64,000 nucleotides of DNA from Phymatolithon calcareum (GCA_977006965.1 OZ345379.1:186001-250000), one strand, 5' to 3'; positions 41,765 through 53,451 are shown, numbered from the stretch's first letter. The notes: generated by a model not told the origin, from the sequence alone. Translations and numbers: made by a program.

Positions 41765-43568
41765 TTCCAACTATCCCTGTTTTGTGATCTCGGATGGGAC
41801 CATTCAAGAATTGAACTTCGTGCGCAGGCAGACAAGGGGAGTCTCTCAGAGAGTGAACTTCTTCGGCGAGGACCTGTTCACGGGGTGACACTGGTGCCCA
41901 CTGCGATTGCATCCGTGACGTAGATACGAATTATCATACTGAGGTGACCAAACCCTAAATGGGCATTGATACGAGTATGGGTCGACATCATCATTTGCGA
42001 TAAAACAAATCAGAATTTGGGGAACAGTGAAGGGGAGCAGACGTTGTCCAACAACATCCATGGCTTTTCCATAAATACAGTATGCATGTACGCAGGGAAG
42101 CACATACAGTAGAGTTTTATATCTCCTAGCCATCTTGTCATGCTCTTGAATTGCTCTCTGAATTGCAGCACCAATGAAACTGGGGTACTTCCCTTGTGTT
42201 GCGCAATGCAATAAGCAACATGAACCAGAGCCAATGTTGCCGTCTGTGCAAGTTGTCCGAATTATGGGCTGTTGAAGAAAGTGTGTGAAACTGAGGGGGA
42301 CGTCTACGTGTGTATGCTAGAACACTGCGCACTGCGAATTTAGAATCTATACCCGATTTTGCCCGGCGGCCCAACATGGAAACAGTTCAATACTCTGCGA
42401 CACGCCTCGCCTGGTCTTTGTCGTCCATGTCCTTCGCTTGCCCAATTGCAACTCCGGCGATGGCTCCACCACCTTGACAAAAGTGAAGCACTGTGTCTAC
42501 TACAGTCGTCACAGTCAAGTGTCTAATTTTCTTGGACGTCTACATCCAAGCGCTTATGGCAAGTCCCATCCGGGAATGTGTCTACATCTAGGCAAGGGAC
42601 ACTCAAGCCTACGAACAGTCAGGTTGATTCAGTCCTTCTCACGGTTTATTCGTCTCGTCTCTCTCCATACTTTACGCGCAGGGTCGTTGTTCGAATCAGG
42701 CGATTGACCAAACTTTTGAGTCTTTTAAGTGCAAGACTTGCACAAGCGACATCCTCTATTCAGTCACCTATTCCATCCTCATCTGCAAAGAAAGTGGTTC
42801 TGCGCTATCGAATACGGTCGATTATTCTCTGGTGCGTGGCCTTTAGTTTCGCAGGTCTTGCCTATGCCCACACGCAGACTTATGGGAATTCGAGAAAACA
42901 AGAAAGACAGGCAATTACGTCAGAAAAGAACCTTGAAACCACAGCTTGCGTTTTGCGAAAGAGGACGCGGGACACTTCCACAGTCGTATGCCCTATCGAA
43001 GAGTATTGGATCTGAGGTACTTTCAGTGATAAAGCATGTCTTTCACAAGGAGCATGTCCAGTTTTCGCGCTCATGAAAAACGCTCGTAAAATGCGAAGTA
43101 CATTCTGGTTGTTTGTCTTTCTTGGCGCTCCTAAATATCCTTTTTCAAGAATTGACGGACCGCCGAAACTAGATTTCCGATCGCCAACTTTCTGGTTCTA
43201 CGGCTCTATGGGTCGTAATGCCTCCGATGACTCAAGATCGATTATTCCTGTGGAACCGATGGATACAAGTAGCTGATGCAGCACGGGGGACAGAAGCCCC
43301 AGCGTTATTTCATTAGAGTATTTTGCCAGCAGCTCTAGCGCACTTTTGGCTCACTAGAACGAAAGCAAAGCACATTGATCTGTGCGCATAATTTGCGCTT
43401 CAACTGCGTCTTTAATGACGACAAGTACAAACTTGTAGTTGTTAAAATTTCTCAATTAGGTTGTGAAATACTGCAACCACCATAGTTCAGACAAGTAAAA
43501 TTAGCGATTGTAGAGTAATACGACCACGTCCTAAGGCTTTCACGGCGGTCTTTCAATAAATGAAGAGC
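41765..43568. other. intergenic, cytochrome b5 leader region and gene-free DNA
   Basis: 41765-41905 is the 5' flank or leader of cytochrome b5 and is repeated at 45886-46030. The rest has short plus-strand frames (42438-43276) with no recognisable motif. The HDAC 3' end lies just right of it. Confidence 0.45.
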
Positions 43569-45126
43569 TCAGTGACCATTCTCCATCCCCTGATCAGTAT
43601 CATCATTGAAGAATTCTCCAGAAGTCTGTGCCTTATCAGGCTCCACGCGCTCATCGGGATTCATTCCATCTTCCATTTCCTCCTCGGACACATAATACGT
43701 TGAAGGAACCTCTTGCATTTGCACGGATGGCGCCCCGTTAAGACACCTCAAATTTTCGAACACCTTAATCTTCAACTTTTCAAGGTACTCTTTGTCGTTA
43801 TTATTTTCCATGTTCTGCTTCGGAAAGTGGAGCTTGTGGTCCGGCTCAAAATACTGCCAATAATCATTAAACGGAATCGTATCGTCGATTTCCGTGTCCA
43901 ACAACAACGCAGTCTCGTACGCCCAGCACCGCGCGACAGACCGGATATTGTAGCCTCCGCCACCAAGAACCAACGTCGGAATTCCGAACCCCTTCACAAA
44001 ACTAACACATTGTCCATGACCCTTAATTGTGAGGTTGAAACATCCAAGTCGATCATTGGCAAGCGAGTCTGCGCCACACTGCAGCACAATCGCAGACGGC
44101 CTGAACATCTCCATGACTTTCTGAATCACGGGTTGAAACACGCGCTCGTAGCTCTCATCGTCAATTCCATCTTTCAGAGGGAAATTCACCGCGTAGTACT
44201 CGCCAGCCCCGGACCCTTTGTCCCAGATATCTCCACTACCTGGGAAAAACATATCGCCAAACTTGTGGAAAGATACAGTCATCACGCGGTCTGTGACGTA
44301 GAACGCCTCTTCGACGCCATCGCCATGATGAACGTCAATGTCGATGTACAAGACGCGAGGGAAAAACTTCAGCAGTTCAAGAATTGACAGCACAATATCG
44401 TTAGTGTAACAAAATCCAGACGCCTCTGACTTTTTGGCGTGATGCAGACCACCGGCCCAATTCACTGCAATGTCGCAATTGCCGGACATCAACTTGCGGG
44501 CTCCGTCGATGCTTCCGCCGGTGTACAGTTGACAAAATTCGAAGAGGCCATCGAATAATGGGCAGTCACCGCCGGAACGACCCACATTGAATTTTGTGAG
44601 TTGCTTGGAAAACTCTTGCGCATTGTCAGGAGTTACACGCTGGAGAAAATCGACGTAATCCGCAGAATGAAACATGCGGAATTCGTCAGGCTGCGCCTTA
44701 CGTGGACGGTAAACATCCTAGAGAATCAAAAAAAGGAAGTTATCTCTGGTTAGAATATCAGCAGGGGAAAAGGTGGATTTGAGCGCAAGAAGGGGCAAAA
44801 CTGCATATGAGCGTTACCATTTGACGGTAGAGTCCTGGGGCACATTGTAAAAGTTCAAAAAGAGTGGAAAAAAGCAGAATAGCAGCTTCAGCATACGGAA
44901 AATTTTGCTCGACTGAGTGCAGTCAAGAAATGGAAAACTCTGTCATCGTTCTCGAAGCCGCTAAGAATGGATGACGGATTCACAGAGGATGAAAATAAAG
45001 CTTACCATAGGCCAAGGTAAGATTGTGTGTCATGCTCAGCCTGTGGGGCTTCATCGGATGATGTTGGCCATAATAGAAGCCGCCGATGTTAGAGTCCATG
45101 AAATAGGAAATGCGCTTCTTGGTCAT
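43569..45126 (-). CDS. RPD3: class I histone deacetylase (RPD3/HDAC1 type), three exons
   Basis: Zinc-dependent deacetylase of nuclear corepressor complexes. Exons on minus are 45126-45006, a 17-nt microexon 44834-44818, and 44717-43569, giving 428 aa. The joins restore YGLYRQMDVYRP, the expected class I sequence; skipping the microexon would shift the frame. Signatures are [29 protein letters not shown] (charge-relay His pair), [14 protein letters not shown] (zinc ligands), [18 protein letters not shown] and [15 protein letters not shown]. The tail is acidic. Sequence upstream of the ATG (from about 45166) has a TTTGTTTAG, so a noncoding first exon may exist further right. Confidence 0.95.
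44818..44834 (-). other. 17-nt microexon of HDAC
   Basis: Sense GACTCTACCGTCAAATG is flanked by CCCCAG and GTAACG. It supplies the end of Gly41 plus LYRQM. The downstream intron is about 100 nt and the upstream intron about 171 nt. Confidence 0.88.
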
Positions 45127-45715
45127 GATGACCGTCAAGCTAAAATGCGCAAAGCCTAAACAAAAAAATCTACGGTTTGGTCCGTGGAAACGAAGCACGG
45201 ATGGGGGTAAAGCCAGACGCGGGAGACCCGGGAAAGCTAATCGAGATTACCTTAGGCATCAACGTTGTGTGAGATAGCCTGGGTCACCCCCATCAGTGTT
45301 TGCCGCTCTTGGACAAACTGCTAGGGCAAAGAGCGGGTATCATAAGATTCTGCCAAAATGGATCATACTTATCTTTGATCCGCTAGCAAGAGGGATTAAT
45401 TCGAGCTCGTTGCCCGAAGTTTTTCGTGCCGAAATGAGGGGCAGCTAAAGTCCAGGTCCATCTTCAAGCCTTGCACGGGAAAGAGTTTGTGAAGGCAAAG
45501 GATAATATCATTGCAATGGCAATCTCGCACTGCAAGTTTGAGCTAAAGTCAAGATTGCAAGTGCAAAACACCCGAAAACGAGCGAATGTCAAATTATGAT
45601 TGTAGCTGAGAGGCAGTCTCACCGCGCATGTAGTTACATAAGATTATGCCTATAATGTTATTGTGGAGACATAACATTCAAGGCGTAAAATCTGCACATT
45701 GTAACCTCGTGGCGA
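45127..45715. other. HDAC upstream region
   Basis: No gene recognised. The first ~55 bp are duplicated in inverted orientation at 45716 onward. Confidence 0.4.
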
Positions 45716-45885
45716 CCGACCAAACTGTAGATTTTTGTTTAGGCTCTGCGCATTTTAGCTTGCATGTCATCATGACTAAGAAGCCATTTCCTGTCTCATA
45801 GACTCGAACATTGCGGCTTCTCTTATGGTCACGTCATCCTATGAAGCCTCACAGGCTGAGCATGACGCACAATCTTACCTTGGAA
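45716..45885 (+). pseudogene. inverted copy of HDAC exon 1 and its upstream flank
   Basis: Reads like the minus-strand HDAC sequence from about 45183 down to 45006: a CTGTAGATTTTTGTTTAGGC start, then ATGACTAAGAAGC and GAAGCCTCACAGGCTGAGCA, ending CAATCTTACCTTGG. Several base changes and small deletions break the frame just after MTKK. The copy stops at the exon 1 splice site and is directly followed by a copy of the cytochrome b5 leader. Confidence 0.82.
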
Positions 45886-46030
45886 GCCAACTTTCCCTGT
45901 TTTGTGAACTCGGATGGGACCATTCAATAATTGAACTTCGAGCGCAGGCAGACAACAAGGTGAGCCTGTCAGACAGTGATCGTATACGGCGAGGGCCAGT
46001 TCATGGGATGACATTGGTGCCCACTGCGAA
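45886..46030 (+). repeat. copy of cytochrome b5 5' flank (41765-41905)
   Basis: Shares CTCGGATGGGACCATTCAA, TTGAACTTCG.GCGCAGGCAG and TGGTGCCCACTGCGA with 41765-41905 in the same plus orientation, with scattered substitutions. It carries none of the cytochrome b5 coding sequence. Confidence 0.85.
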
Positions 46031-46193
46031 GAGACCAAACTACATTACATTAGAAAACCGTTCGAAAAGCGAGCCCTGTTACTCCTAAGTTAGGTATTGG
46101 GAGCTTTTGAATAAACCCTTACACATCCCGTCGTGTATTCAGCAATCCATCGAGAACTGGTCTGTCTATATAGGGGGATCGCGGTTCGCTGAG

Positions 46194-46222
46194 AAGTGGT
46201 TCAAGTTAAACTTGAACCACTT
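46194..46222. repeat. perfect palindrome, 14-bp arms, 1-nt centre
   Basis: AAGTGGTTCAAGTT, a single A, then its exact complement. Confidence 0.92.
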
Positions 46223-48181
46223 AACAGAGGCCCGCAACCCTTCCCTCTTTGGGTCTTCCACATGCGATTTCATACATATTCTTGATTGTTTTTGGCCCAT
46301 GAAGTCGGCGATTGCGTCCGCCAGGAATCCCATATTAGTCCTTCCCTTTGCTCGCAAGCTCTCCCCAATTAATGGCGATATGCTCAATATGTATCCCGCA
46401 ATCACTGTCGAGGTTGGTGGCGACGATAGCTGGGGCTGTGGGGTCATCTAATGATGCGAAAGTTTTTGCTGCCGTTCGGGCTTTTGATGAGCTTTCAAAA
46501 TTTCAGTTGCTCGCTGCAACACTCTTCGATGGTTCACAGACAGCCGCAACTGCATAGACGCGCTGAATGACCAGCCACGGATTTACTGCGAAATGATATC
46601 ACAGACGTGATGAAATAACTAATGTCTCCGCATGTGGCCAAAGCGGGATGGATTGCGAATCACTGTGGCCTTCCCCTCAGCGGCGCGGCGGACGAGCTTA
46701 CGAGACGGGGAATCTTGGAGACGAAACTCTTTTTCCACCAGGTGGACCCTCAAGCGGTGCAAACAATACGGTCCGTCACGAAGCTACAACCCTTTGTCGT
46801 GCAGACACTACCAGAAGAGCTGAACATATTGCATATACCTGCAGAAGTGCTTATTCACCAGTTCATCAAGGACTTCTCTCCGCTTGCCACGGCATTCCAC
46901 TAGTGCTTAAACGGAGAGGATATCGCACGACAAAGCCATTTTCGTCCTCTCCTGGAATGTGCACCAGTGCTCAGGAATGATCTCGCGGGCGAGGCCAATT
47001 CTCTGCTCGGGAGCTCTCTGTTCCAACACTGTGCTCTGATACAGCCCTTTGAGAACATGCACAGCTAATGGACAGCTGGAACCACAGTCGAGAATTCTCG
47101 ATAACCGTGTTGCCGGCCTTGCGTTTGTCATTGGCAACGTTGTCGCAAATCTTAGAGTAATTTTTCGATGCTACCGTACTGTACTATTATTTGTTTGGAG
47201 ATGTGACGGGAGATTTCGAGTTGAGGAATGGCTTGACCGAAGTTGTAATCTGAACATGAAAATGTCACGTTGTACAATGAACCTAAGTTAGGGCAAACTG
47301 TAGAGGCGCAATGAGTGCAAGTACAAGTACTGTATTGCAGATTATGAGGCCTACAACTTGGCGGAACATACACAGCACTCGAAGATGTTGCAAATGACGG
47401 AGTGAATGGACTCATGTTTTGGTTGTACTATACTATCGACCATTATGGCAGAACGTAGTGGACATTTAGAGGGCGACAATTTAGCGTGGACAACACAAAG
47501 TGCTTATTCACGCAACTGGTGAAACAACATGCAACTGCTCCAAGCCTTCTGTAGTTAAGTCGATGGGAGAGGACAGGAAACGAATCAGAAAATGGGCGAG
47601 ACGGGGGGATTTGGTAGGTAAACTGGTGCATGCGATTCAGCATTGAATTCAAAATGGAGCACCAGTGTAGACAATTGCACGTCTAAGTGCGCCAATATGC
47701 ATGCAGTGGTGGCGGATCCGATGAGGACGAGGGCCGACTCGGGATGCAGAGTATGCAAGAAGGAGAGTGAGGTGGCGAGCACAAAAGTGTCCTCGCGACG
47801 ATATACAGTACGGTACAGTACAGAAGCCGTACTGTACAATGCGCAAGTGCAGAAAATTATGCAAAACAGGCTGTCGAAGAAAACAAGGCCTACATTGGCC
47901 AACTCATGGCGCAGCATGCATGTAACGTCAAGAAAAGCAAGGATGGATCCTGATGACTCTGATGCTCGCCAAACTACTGTACAGTACTGTAGGTGCTTCC
48001 GTCTTTTTGAAATGCTGCTCCCGAGGGAGTGCGCATCAGCTTCTACCAGTCGGTTCCTTCGAGCTGGGTTGATATGCCGCAGATTTTCGATGATGCGGCG
48101 AAACATACAGGTACACTTCTGTATCATACTGTGCATTCCGAGCCGCAAGACAAGAGTCCGGGAATGTGCATTGGTTGCCTC

Positions 48182-48220
48182 AGATTGACTGATCGCAGAT
48201 GATCTGCGATCAGTCAATCT
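48182..48220. repeat. perfect palindrome, 19-bp arms, 1-nt centre
   Basis: AGATTGACTGATCGCAGAT (48182-48200), one G, then its exact complement (48202-48220). Confidence 0.93.
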
Positions 48221-49161
48221 ATTTTGGGGGCAGGGTGAGTTCTGTAATGCCGACTTCCGAGTGCATAAAGCAGGCGAATTGCCAGTGTGGCATTACAGAG
48301 GTTCAGTTTTGAATTTTGCGGACCGCAACATAGGTCCACGGTCCATTTGTTGTTGGAGAATACACTGTCACGAAGTGTGACTATCAACATCATACAGTAA
48401 AGATTATGTTCCACTTTGAACGACGGCAAAGTCATATCGTATGACCAGTAATAAGGAGCCGTCCATGCAAAATTATTGTAGAAAAATATGAATTTGCACT
48501 CATCGACAAGACCCCGACGGCAGGATGCTCCTGGCGAATCAACGCGGCCGTACAGTAAGTGTCGGAAAGCTCGTCGATCATCGAGTTAATTTCCGACACA
48601 GGTGCTGAGTCCAGAGATACTGCACTGTAAGAGAAATTTCTCATGCCTGTATTCTTGTGTGTTGATTTGTCCGCTGCACCTTTCCATGGCCATGAGAGAT
48701 GCGCCAGTGACAGTCGTTTTGAAACGTGTCCCAGCTCGCGCTCTGATATGACCTGAAAAATATAAATTTTGAAAAAATGTTTACAAATCTTGCTTTCCCT
48801 TTTCCTTTCCACACTCGTGCCAATACGGAGCTCAAGTGCTCTGCAGTACGTTTCGGATCACAGATCGTGGACTTCAAAAATAAAAATCTATATATTCATA
48901 TCTGCACCGAATTATTGACGTCAGAGTACAGTATGCAATTTTCCATTCCTTCTGTAACGGCCCGCCAGCACAAAGCCGACCCATTCCAAACCCATTCTTC
49001 GTGTCCACGTGGCTGTCCCGCCGACGAACGAGCAAGCACCAGTGCACGGCCCACCAGTCCTGTAATTGTCTCACGGACAAATTTCAATCGTCAAAACCAA
49101 TGCGTGCAAATAAATCGACTCCGCGCACTGTAAGAACCGCACTATTCGCCGCCCCGTGCGT

Positions 49162-50478
49162 ATGGCCAGCCCCGCGAACATTTCGCCACAACCTCGACTA
49201 CGATTACCCGTCCGCCCCTTCCGCGGTCGAATCCCCCCTTGTCACTACCGTAGCAGGACCACCGCTCCACCGCTCCACCGCACCAAACCCCGCCCGACAA
49301 TCATGGTGCCGCCGAGCCAGTATCAGGCAACACGCCTTCTGGAGCAGGTGTGCGACCTTCGCGTCTCGATCGCACCACGCGACTATGTCGACACCGACCG
49401 GTGGGGCCGCGGTTCGCAACCGGGTCCTCGTTTCTCAACCCGTTCCGCAGCACAGCGTGCCTTACGCGCGCTAACTACGCGCGCATCCCGTCCGCGTCTC
49501 CCGGCTCCACCTACACATCCTGCCTTGACCGCGCCTCCGGCCACCGAGAAATACCCCCAACCACCCGCACCACCGCCACACGTGCTGCTGTACGACAACA
49601 ATAGCTCGACGCCCATGGCGAGGACGCGCGATAGCTCGTTTGCGGAACGCGTATCGGAACCGCCGAGTTTCGGAAACCTTCGCGAATTCTCCTCCGCATC
49701 CTCCCGGCCTCGTACACCACTCGGTATGCGTCGTCCGCGCGGGAATACCACGGGCAATCACACGCACAATTCAGCCGCTTTAGCGGACTATCTTGAACTT
49801 AACGACGAGGTTGTGGTGGAGAGAGTGTTTGACGATGCTGATGAACCTCTTTCGGGTGGCGGCGGCGTTGCATCCGTTCCGCAGAGTCCACATAATCGCA
49901 CCCTATTTGCTTCCTTCAATTCCTCCCATTCGTCGTCACCTTCTTCGAAAGTTTACCCTGCATCCAACCGCATCTCGGAAGCGGAGCTTACGCAGTCGGT
50001 CGCACCGGAGATCGCATTGGTGCCGTTGCGGAGTGAGATTCCGGATCGACCTCGTCCTCATGACCCGTGGAGCGGTCTGGTGGAGGATGATGGAGTGACA
50101 TATTTCGAAGATGCTGGTGACGTTGCTGTAGCTGATGCTCCGGAATCAGGGGGAAGGACACGTCCGAAATTAAGGGAGCATATGTTTACAACTATCAAGT
50201 CGTATCATCACACCAATTTGGGTTTTGATGATGATGATGATGACGATTTTGCAGATGATTCTGCTTCTGACTCTACTGTCAACTCGGCTCATACGGATCG
50301 GTCTGGTGCGTTGCAACAGTATCTACGCAAACCGGTGCAGGTTATGCATGCCGATGAGGCGTTTGAGGAGTCGGATATATCGCATTCTTTTGATGCAGCC
50401 CCTGTGCCTCTTGCGGGCAGCAGGGGCTTCGCGACTCGATCGCAACCGCACCGCCGGTCGGCCATGTCCCGGTCGTAG
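49162..50478 (+). CDS. low-complexity, probably disordered hypothetical protein
   Basis: A 438-aa frame from the ATG at 49162; another ATG at 49303 (MVPPSQYQATRLLEQ) is an equally good start. The first 140 residues are rich in Pro, Arg and Thr, the middle is rich in Ser and Asn, and there is a run of seven aspartates at about residue 355 followed by DFADDSASDS. Segments that look more constrained are VPPSQYQATRLLEQVCDLR, ADYLELNDEVVVERVF and KLREHMFTTIKSYHH. I do not recognise a domain. Single exon; no homolog known to me. It could be a lineage-specific regulatory or scaffold protein. Confidence 0.6.
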   Translation: MASPANISPQPRLRLPVRPFRGRIPPCHYRSRTTAPPLHRTKPRPTIMVPPSQYQATRLLEQVCDLRVSIAPRDYVDTDRWGRGSQPGPRFSTRSAAQRALRALTTRASRPRLPAPPTHPALTAPPATEKYPQPPAPPPHVLLYDNNSSTPMARTRDSSFAERVSEPPSFGNLREFSSASSRPRTPLGMRRPRGNTTGNHTHNSAALADYLELNDEVVVERVFDDADEPLSGGGGVASVPQSPHNRTLFASFNSSHSSSPSSKVYPASNRISEAELTQSVAPEIALVPLRSEIPDRPRPHDPWSGLVEDDGVTYFEDAGDVAVADAPESGGRTRPKLREHMFTTIKSYHHTNLGFDDDDDDDFADDSASDSTVNSAHTDRSGALQQYLRKPVQVMHADEAFEESDISHSFDAAPVPLAGSRGFATRSQPHRRSAMSRS

Positions 50479-51739
50479 ACAAGCAAGCATGCAAGCAAGC
50501 TGAGAACCGTATTTTTATTATATTCTGTACACACACTGCTCCCTCCATTCTCTCGCATCACCCGCAGTGCTCTGCAGCACAACCCTTGTAGATGTCACTC
50601 AATTTTAAAGTATCGGAATTTCGTTCGTCCAGTTCACCTCGCAATATTGCAGTACAGTACAGTACTATCTCACCATCAATGTCTACTTTCTAGGCGATTT
50701 CCGGTAGCTACAGTGGGGCAGTTTTGATTGAAGTTGTACACTCTACAAAGCTCGAGACTGTGCACGCGGTGCTACTCGGTGAGCACATGTGGTACACTTC
50801 GATACGAGGGAGAGAGTGAGCAAGCAAGCAAGAACGTGCGGCGAGAAACAAAGAGATCGTGCGACCAACCATCTTGGCGTGCAATGGCGATGCACGGATG
50901 AGCCTTTGTGGGCGATAGGGTCAAAGCGGTTGTGCTCAACAATGTTTTTGCATGTCGTCAGCTGTGCACCTCCCACGAGTCAGCCAGCTCCGATAAAATG
51001 TTTTTTGTAACCATGCACTTCCAATCGTGTGTGCGTCATCCAACTACTGGCAAGCACGCAGACGCAGGGTTTGCCACCGACTACCGGCCCGGTAGAGTCC
51101 GTGCGCGGAATCTACGTTGCTCTAAGCCTGCACGTCGAAGTCCGTACGCGGCGTCACGCACTCAGCTTTTGGGAACGGGAACAGTAAAAACCCTCGTGAG
51201 GTCGACGGGATGTATGGCCAAAACAGTTGGTCCATGACATCGTGTGTGCAAGGCGAAAAGAAAACTTAGTTTTCTACTGCTGTGCAGTACTGTAAATCGT
51301 CAGCGGGTAGAAATTTTGCGGAATTCGATTCGATGCAGGATTGCAGACTCGTCGTCTTACACGTGGGATTCATGCACAACGTGTAAGACATGAAGTATGC
51401 AACGTGTGAGGGATATGGTAGATGCGACGGTTCATAAAAATTTCCCAAAATCTGAAAAATACTGCGTGAATGAAATGGGGAGATGATGTTGAGATGAACG
51501 GTCCCAGATGTGCGATGCAAACGTCGCTTCAAATTCTCGCCGGAGTACAGCCGAGATCACAATCGATCCCAATCATCTCCACGTTCATCACACTTGCTGC
51601 GGCACGCAGTAATCGTGCGCCATCGCCCGACATCCTCAAACAAAGGGTTGGCCTCGATCCCTTGCAGCCGTGACGACCTCGTTCATCGTGTAGTAGTAGT
51701 AGTCGTCTCCGTTCCCTCCCGACAACCAACCCCCCAGCC
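50479..51739. other. intergenic upstream of ferrochelatase
   Basis: No gene recognised. GTCTTACACGT at 51354-51364 pairs with 51379-51389 over 14 nt. Two overlapping TACAGTA words are at 50653-50664. A pyrimidine-rich stretch precedes the ferrochelatase ATG. Confidence 0.45.
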
Positions 51740-52963
51740 ATGGCATTCGTCTCCACCGTCGGGTCTCGTCTGCTCGCGCACCGCTCGACGCATCGTGCAA
51801 GTGTCACATCACGGCGTACGTCCGTGGCGACCGCCACACAGCCGCCGCCGGCGACCGCCGTGGTACCGACGCTCTCCCCCGAGCTTGCGCGTGAGACGGG
51901 CGCGCCTTTCCGCGGACGTACCGGTGTGATGTTGGTGAACATTGGAACACCTGCATCGACAGCTGTGTCCGATGTGCGGGAGTATTTACGTCAATTTCTG
52001 GGGGATTCTCGAGTGGTTGATCTTAATCCCATTGCTAAATGGCTCATTCTCAACCTGTTCATCCTTCCGAAACGACCGAAGGAAAGTGCTGAAGCATATG
52101 CCGCCATCTGGGATGCCGAACGTGGGTCACCACTTTTGTATCATTCCACTGATTTCGCCGACAAATTGCGCTCCAGTTTGGGGGAAAAGTACGATGTTGC
52201 TGTTGGGATGCAGTATTGTGAACCGAATGTATTCACAGCTATGAGTAACTTTCGTGCGCGCGGGGTGGATCGTGTTATTGTTGTGCCTATGTATCCGCAG
52301 TATGCATCCAGTTCGTCCGGGGCGGCTATGGAGATTGTGTATAAGGCTGCGGCGAAGGTTTATTCGACACCGTATTTACATGCTGTGCCTGCGTTTTATG
52401 ATCATCTGGCTTATATTAATGCGTATGCGCATATTATTCGAGGTGTTATTGGACAAGGATGTTCGAAGTTTGATCATTTGTTGATGAGCTTTCATGGGGT
52501 GCCGCAACCACATTGTGAGAAGACGGATGAGACGGGATTGTATTGTCAGAAGATGGAGAATTGTTGCGCTCAGATTGTGCAGGCGAATCGGAATTGTTAT
52601 CGTGCACAGAGTTTTGCGACGGCTAGGAGGATTGGAGAGGCTTTGGAGATTGAGGATGGGAAGTATTCTATTGCGTTCCAGTCGAGATTGAGTGCTGCGG
52701 GACCGGTTTGGATTAAGCCGTATACGGATTATGAGTTTGTGAGATTGGCGAAGGCGGGTGTGAAGAAATTGGCGGTGGTTGTGCCGAGTTTTACGGCGGA
52801 TTGTTTGGAGACTTTGGAGGAGATTGGAATGCGAGGGGAGGAAGAGTTTATTGAGGCTGGTGGAGAAAGTCTTACCCTCATTCCGTGTCTTAACTCGGAC
52901 GATGTGTGGGTGGAAGCTATGAAGCAAATTCTCAAGGATTCGTGTCCTATGGACACATTCTAA
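51740..52963 (+). CDS. HEMH: ferrochelatase, bacterial-type, with transit-like leader
   Basis: Inserts Fe2+ into protoporphyrin IX, the last step of heme synthesis. 407 aa, single exon. The first ~45 residues are rich in Ser, Thr, Arg and Ala, as in organelle targeting peptides. The enzyme starts at GVMLVNIGTP. The active-site histidine lies in LLMSFHGVPQPH, and the later SFQSR-like FQSRLSAAGPVWIKPYTD and PSFTADCLETLEEI blocks carry the conserved glutamate. A five-cysteine segment, YCQKMENCC then NRNCYRAQ, follows the His loop and is typical of some bacterial ferrochelatases. No C-terminal chlorophyll-binding helix is present. Plastid or mitochondrial location is undecided. Confidence 0.95.
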   Translation: MAFVSTVGSRLLAHRSTHRASVTSRRTSVATATQPPPATAVVPTLSPELARETGAPFRGRTGVMLVNIGTPASTAVSDVREYLRQFLGDSRVVDLNPIAKWLILNLFILPKRPKESAEAYAAIWDAERGSPLLYHSTDFADKLRSSLGEKYDVAVGMQYCEPNVFTAMSNFRARGVDRVIVVPMYPQYASSSSGAAMEIVYKAAAKVYSTPYLHAVPAFYDHLAYINAYAHIIRGVIGQGCSKFDHLLMSFHGVPQPHCEKTDETGLYCQKMENCCAQIVQANRNCYRAQSFATARRIGEALEIEDGKYSIAFQSRLSAAGPVWIKPYTDYEFVRLAKAGVKKLAVVVPSFTADCLETLEEIGMRGEEEFIEAGGESLTLIPCLNSDDVWVEAMKQILKDSCPMDTF

Positions 52964-53372
52964 CAGGGAGAACAGCATGAGTTTTATTTTGGAGTAGGCT
53001 CTAATTCATAGGCGTGCAACTACTCAGCGTGGAGGCGAAAGACCGCATGATGCTTTGGACGCATCGTACTGTATTGGTACAGTAGTGTCAACATAAAAAG
53101 AGTTCTTTATGTATATATGTATGTATGTATGTATACTTTGCAATACAAAAACATGGTATTGTACTTTATTGTGCAGGCAGAGAGGGTTGGTTATCACAGG
53201 ACTGTGTTGTCCAAATTAGACCAGACCCCACCGCGAAGAAGTGTCTGCATTCATCGAGCAGAGGCAAAAACGGCACTTCAGTCACGGTAATGCGCCCTGT
53301 GAGAAGTTTCCTGCATTATCATACAGTAGCACAACTTTGTCAATTCTCCTGTGATGAGCGACCATGCATCAA

Positions 53373-53437
53373 AGGAGTTCCTCTCGGTATTCGACATGCA
53401 TCATGCATCATGATGTCGAACACCGAGAGGAACTCCT
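53373..53437. repeat. hairpin, 25-bp arms with one mismatch
   Basis: Arm 53373-53397 (starts AGGAGTTCCTCTCGGT) pairs with 53413-53437 over a 15-nt loop made of GCATCAT repeats. Confidence 0.9.
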
Positions 53438-53451
53438 CAATTTGACGTTTT

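Larger units (their letters stand above)
46031..49161. other. gene-free stretch with perfect palindromes
   Basis: About 3.1 kb. Frames up to 210 codons (47585-48217 minus) overlap similarly long frames on the other strand and show no family resemblance. Palindromes at 46194-46222 and 48182-48220 are listed separately. TACAGTA/TACTGTA words cluster at 47804-47836 and 47975-47991. Confidence 0.5.

Noticed and set aside
42660-42720. tRNA-like GTTCGAATC near 42690
   Set aside because: No acceptor, D or anticodon stems could be paired around it.
47585-48217. 210-codon frame on minus with a 181-codon frame opposite
   Set aside because: Both strands are open over the same bases, the predicted peptides look like random translation, and the left frame runs through the 48182-48220 palindrome.
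52376-52978. 200-codon minus frame opposite ferrochelatase
   Set aside because: Shadow of the third-codon-position pattern of ferrochelatase.
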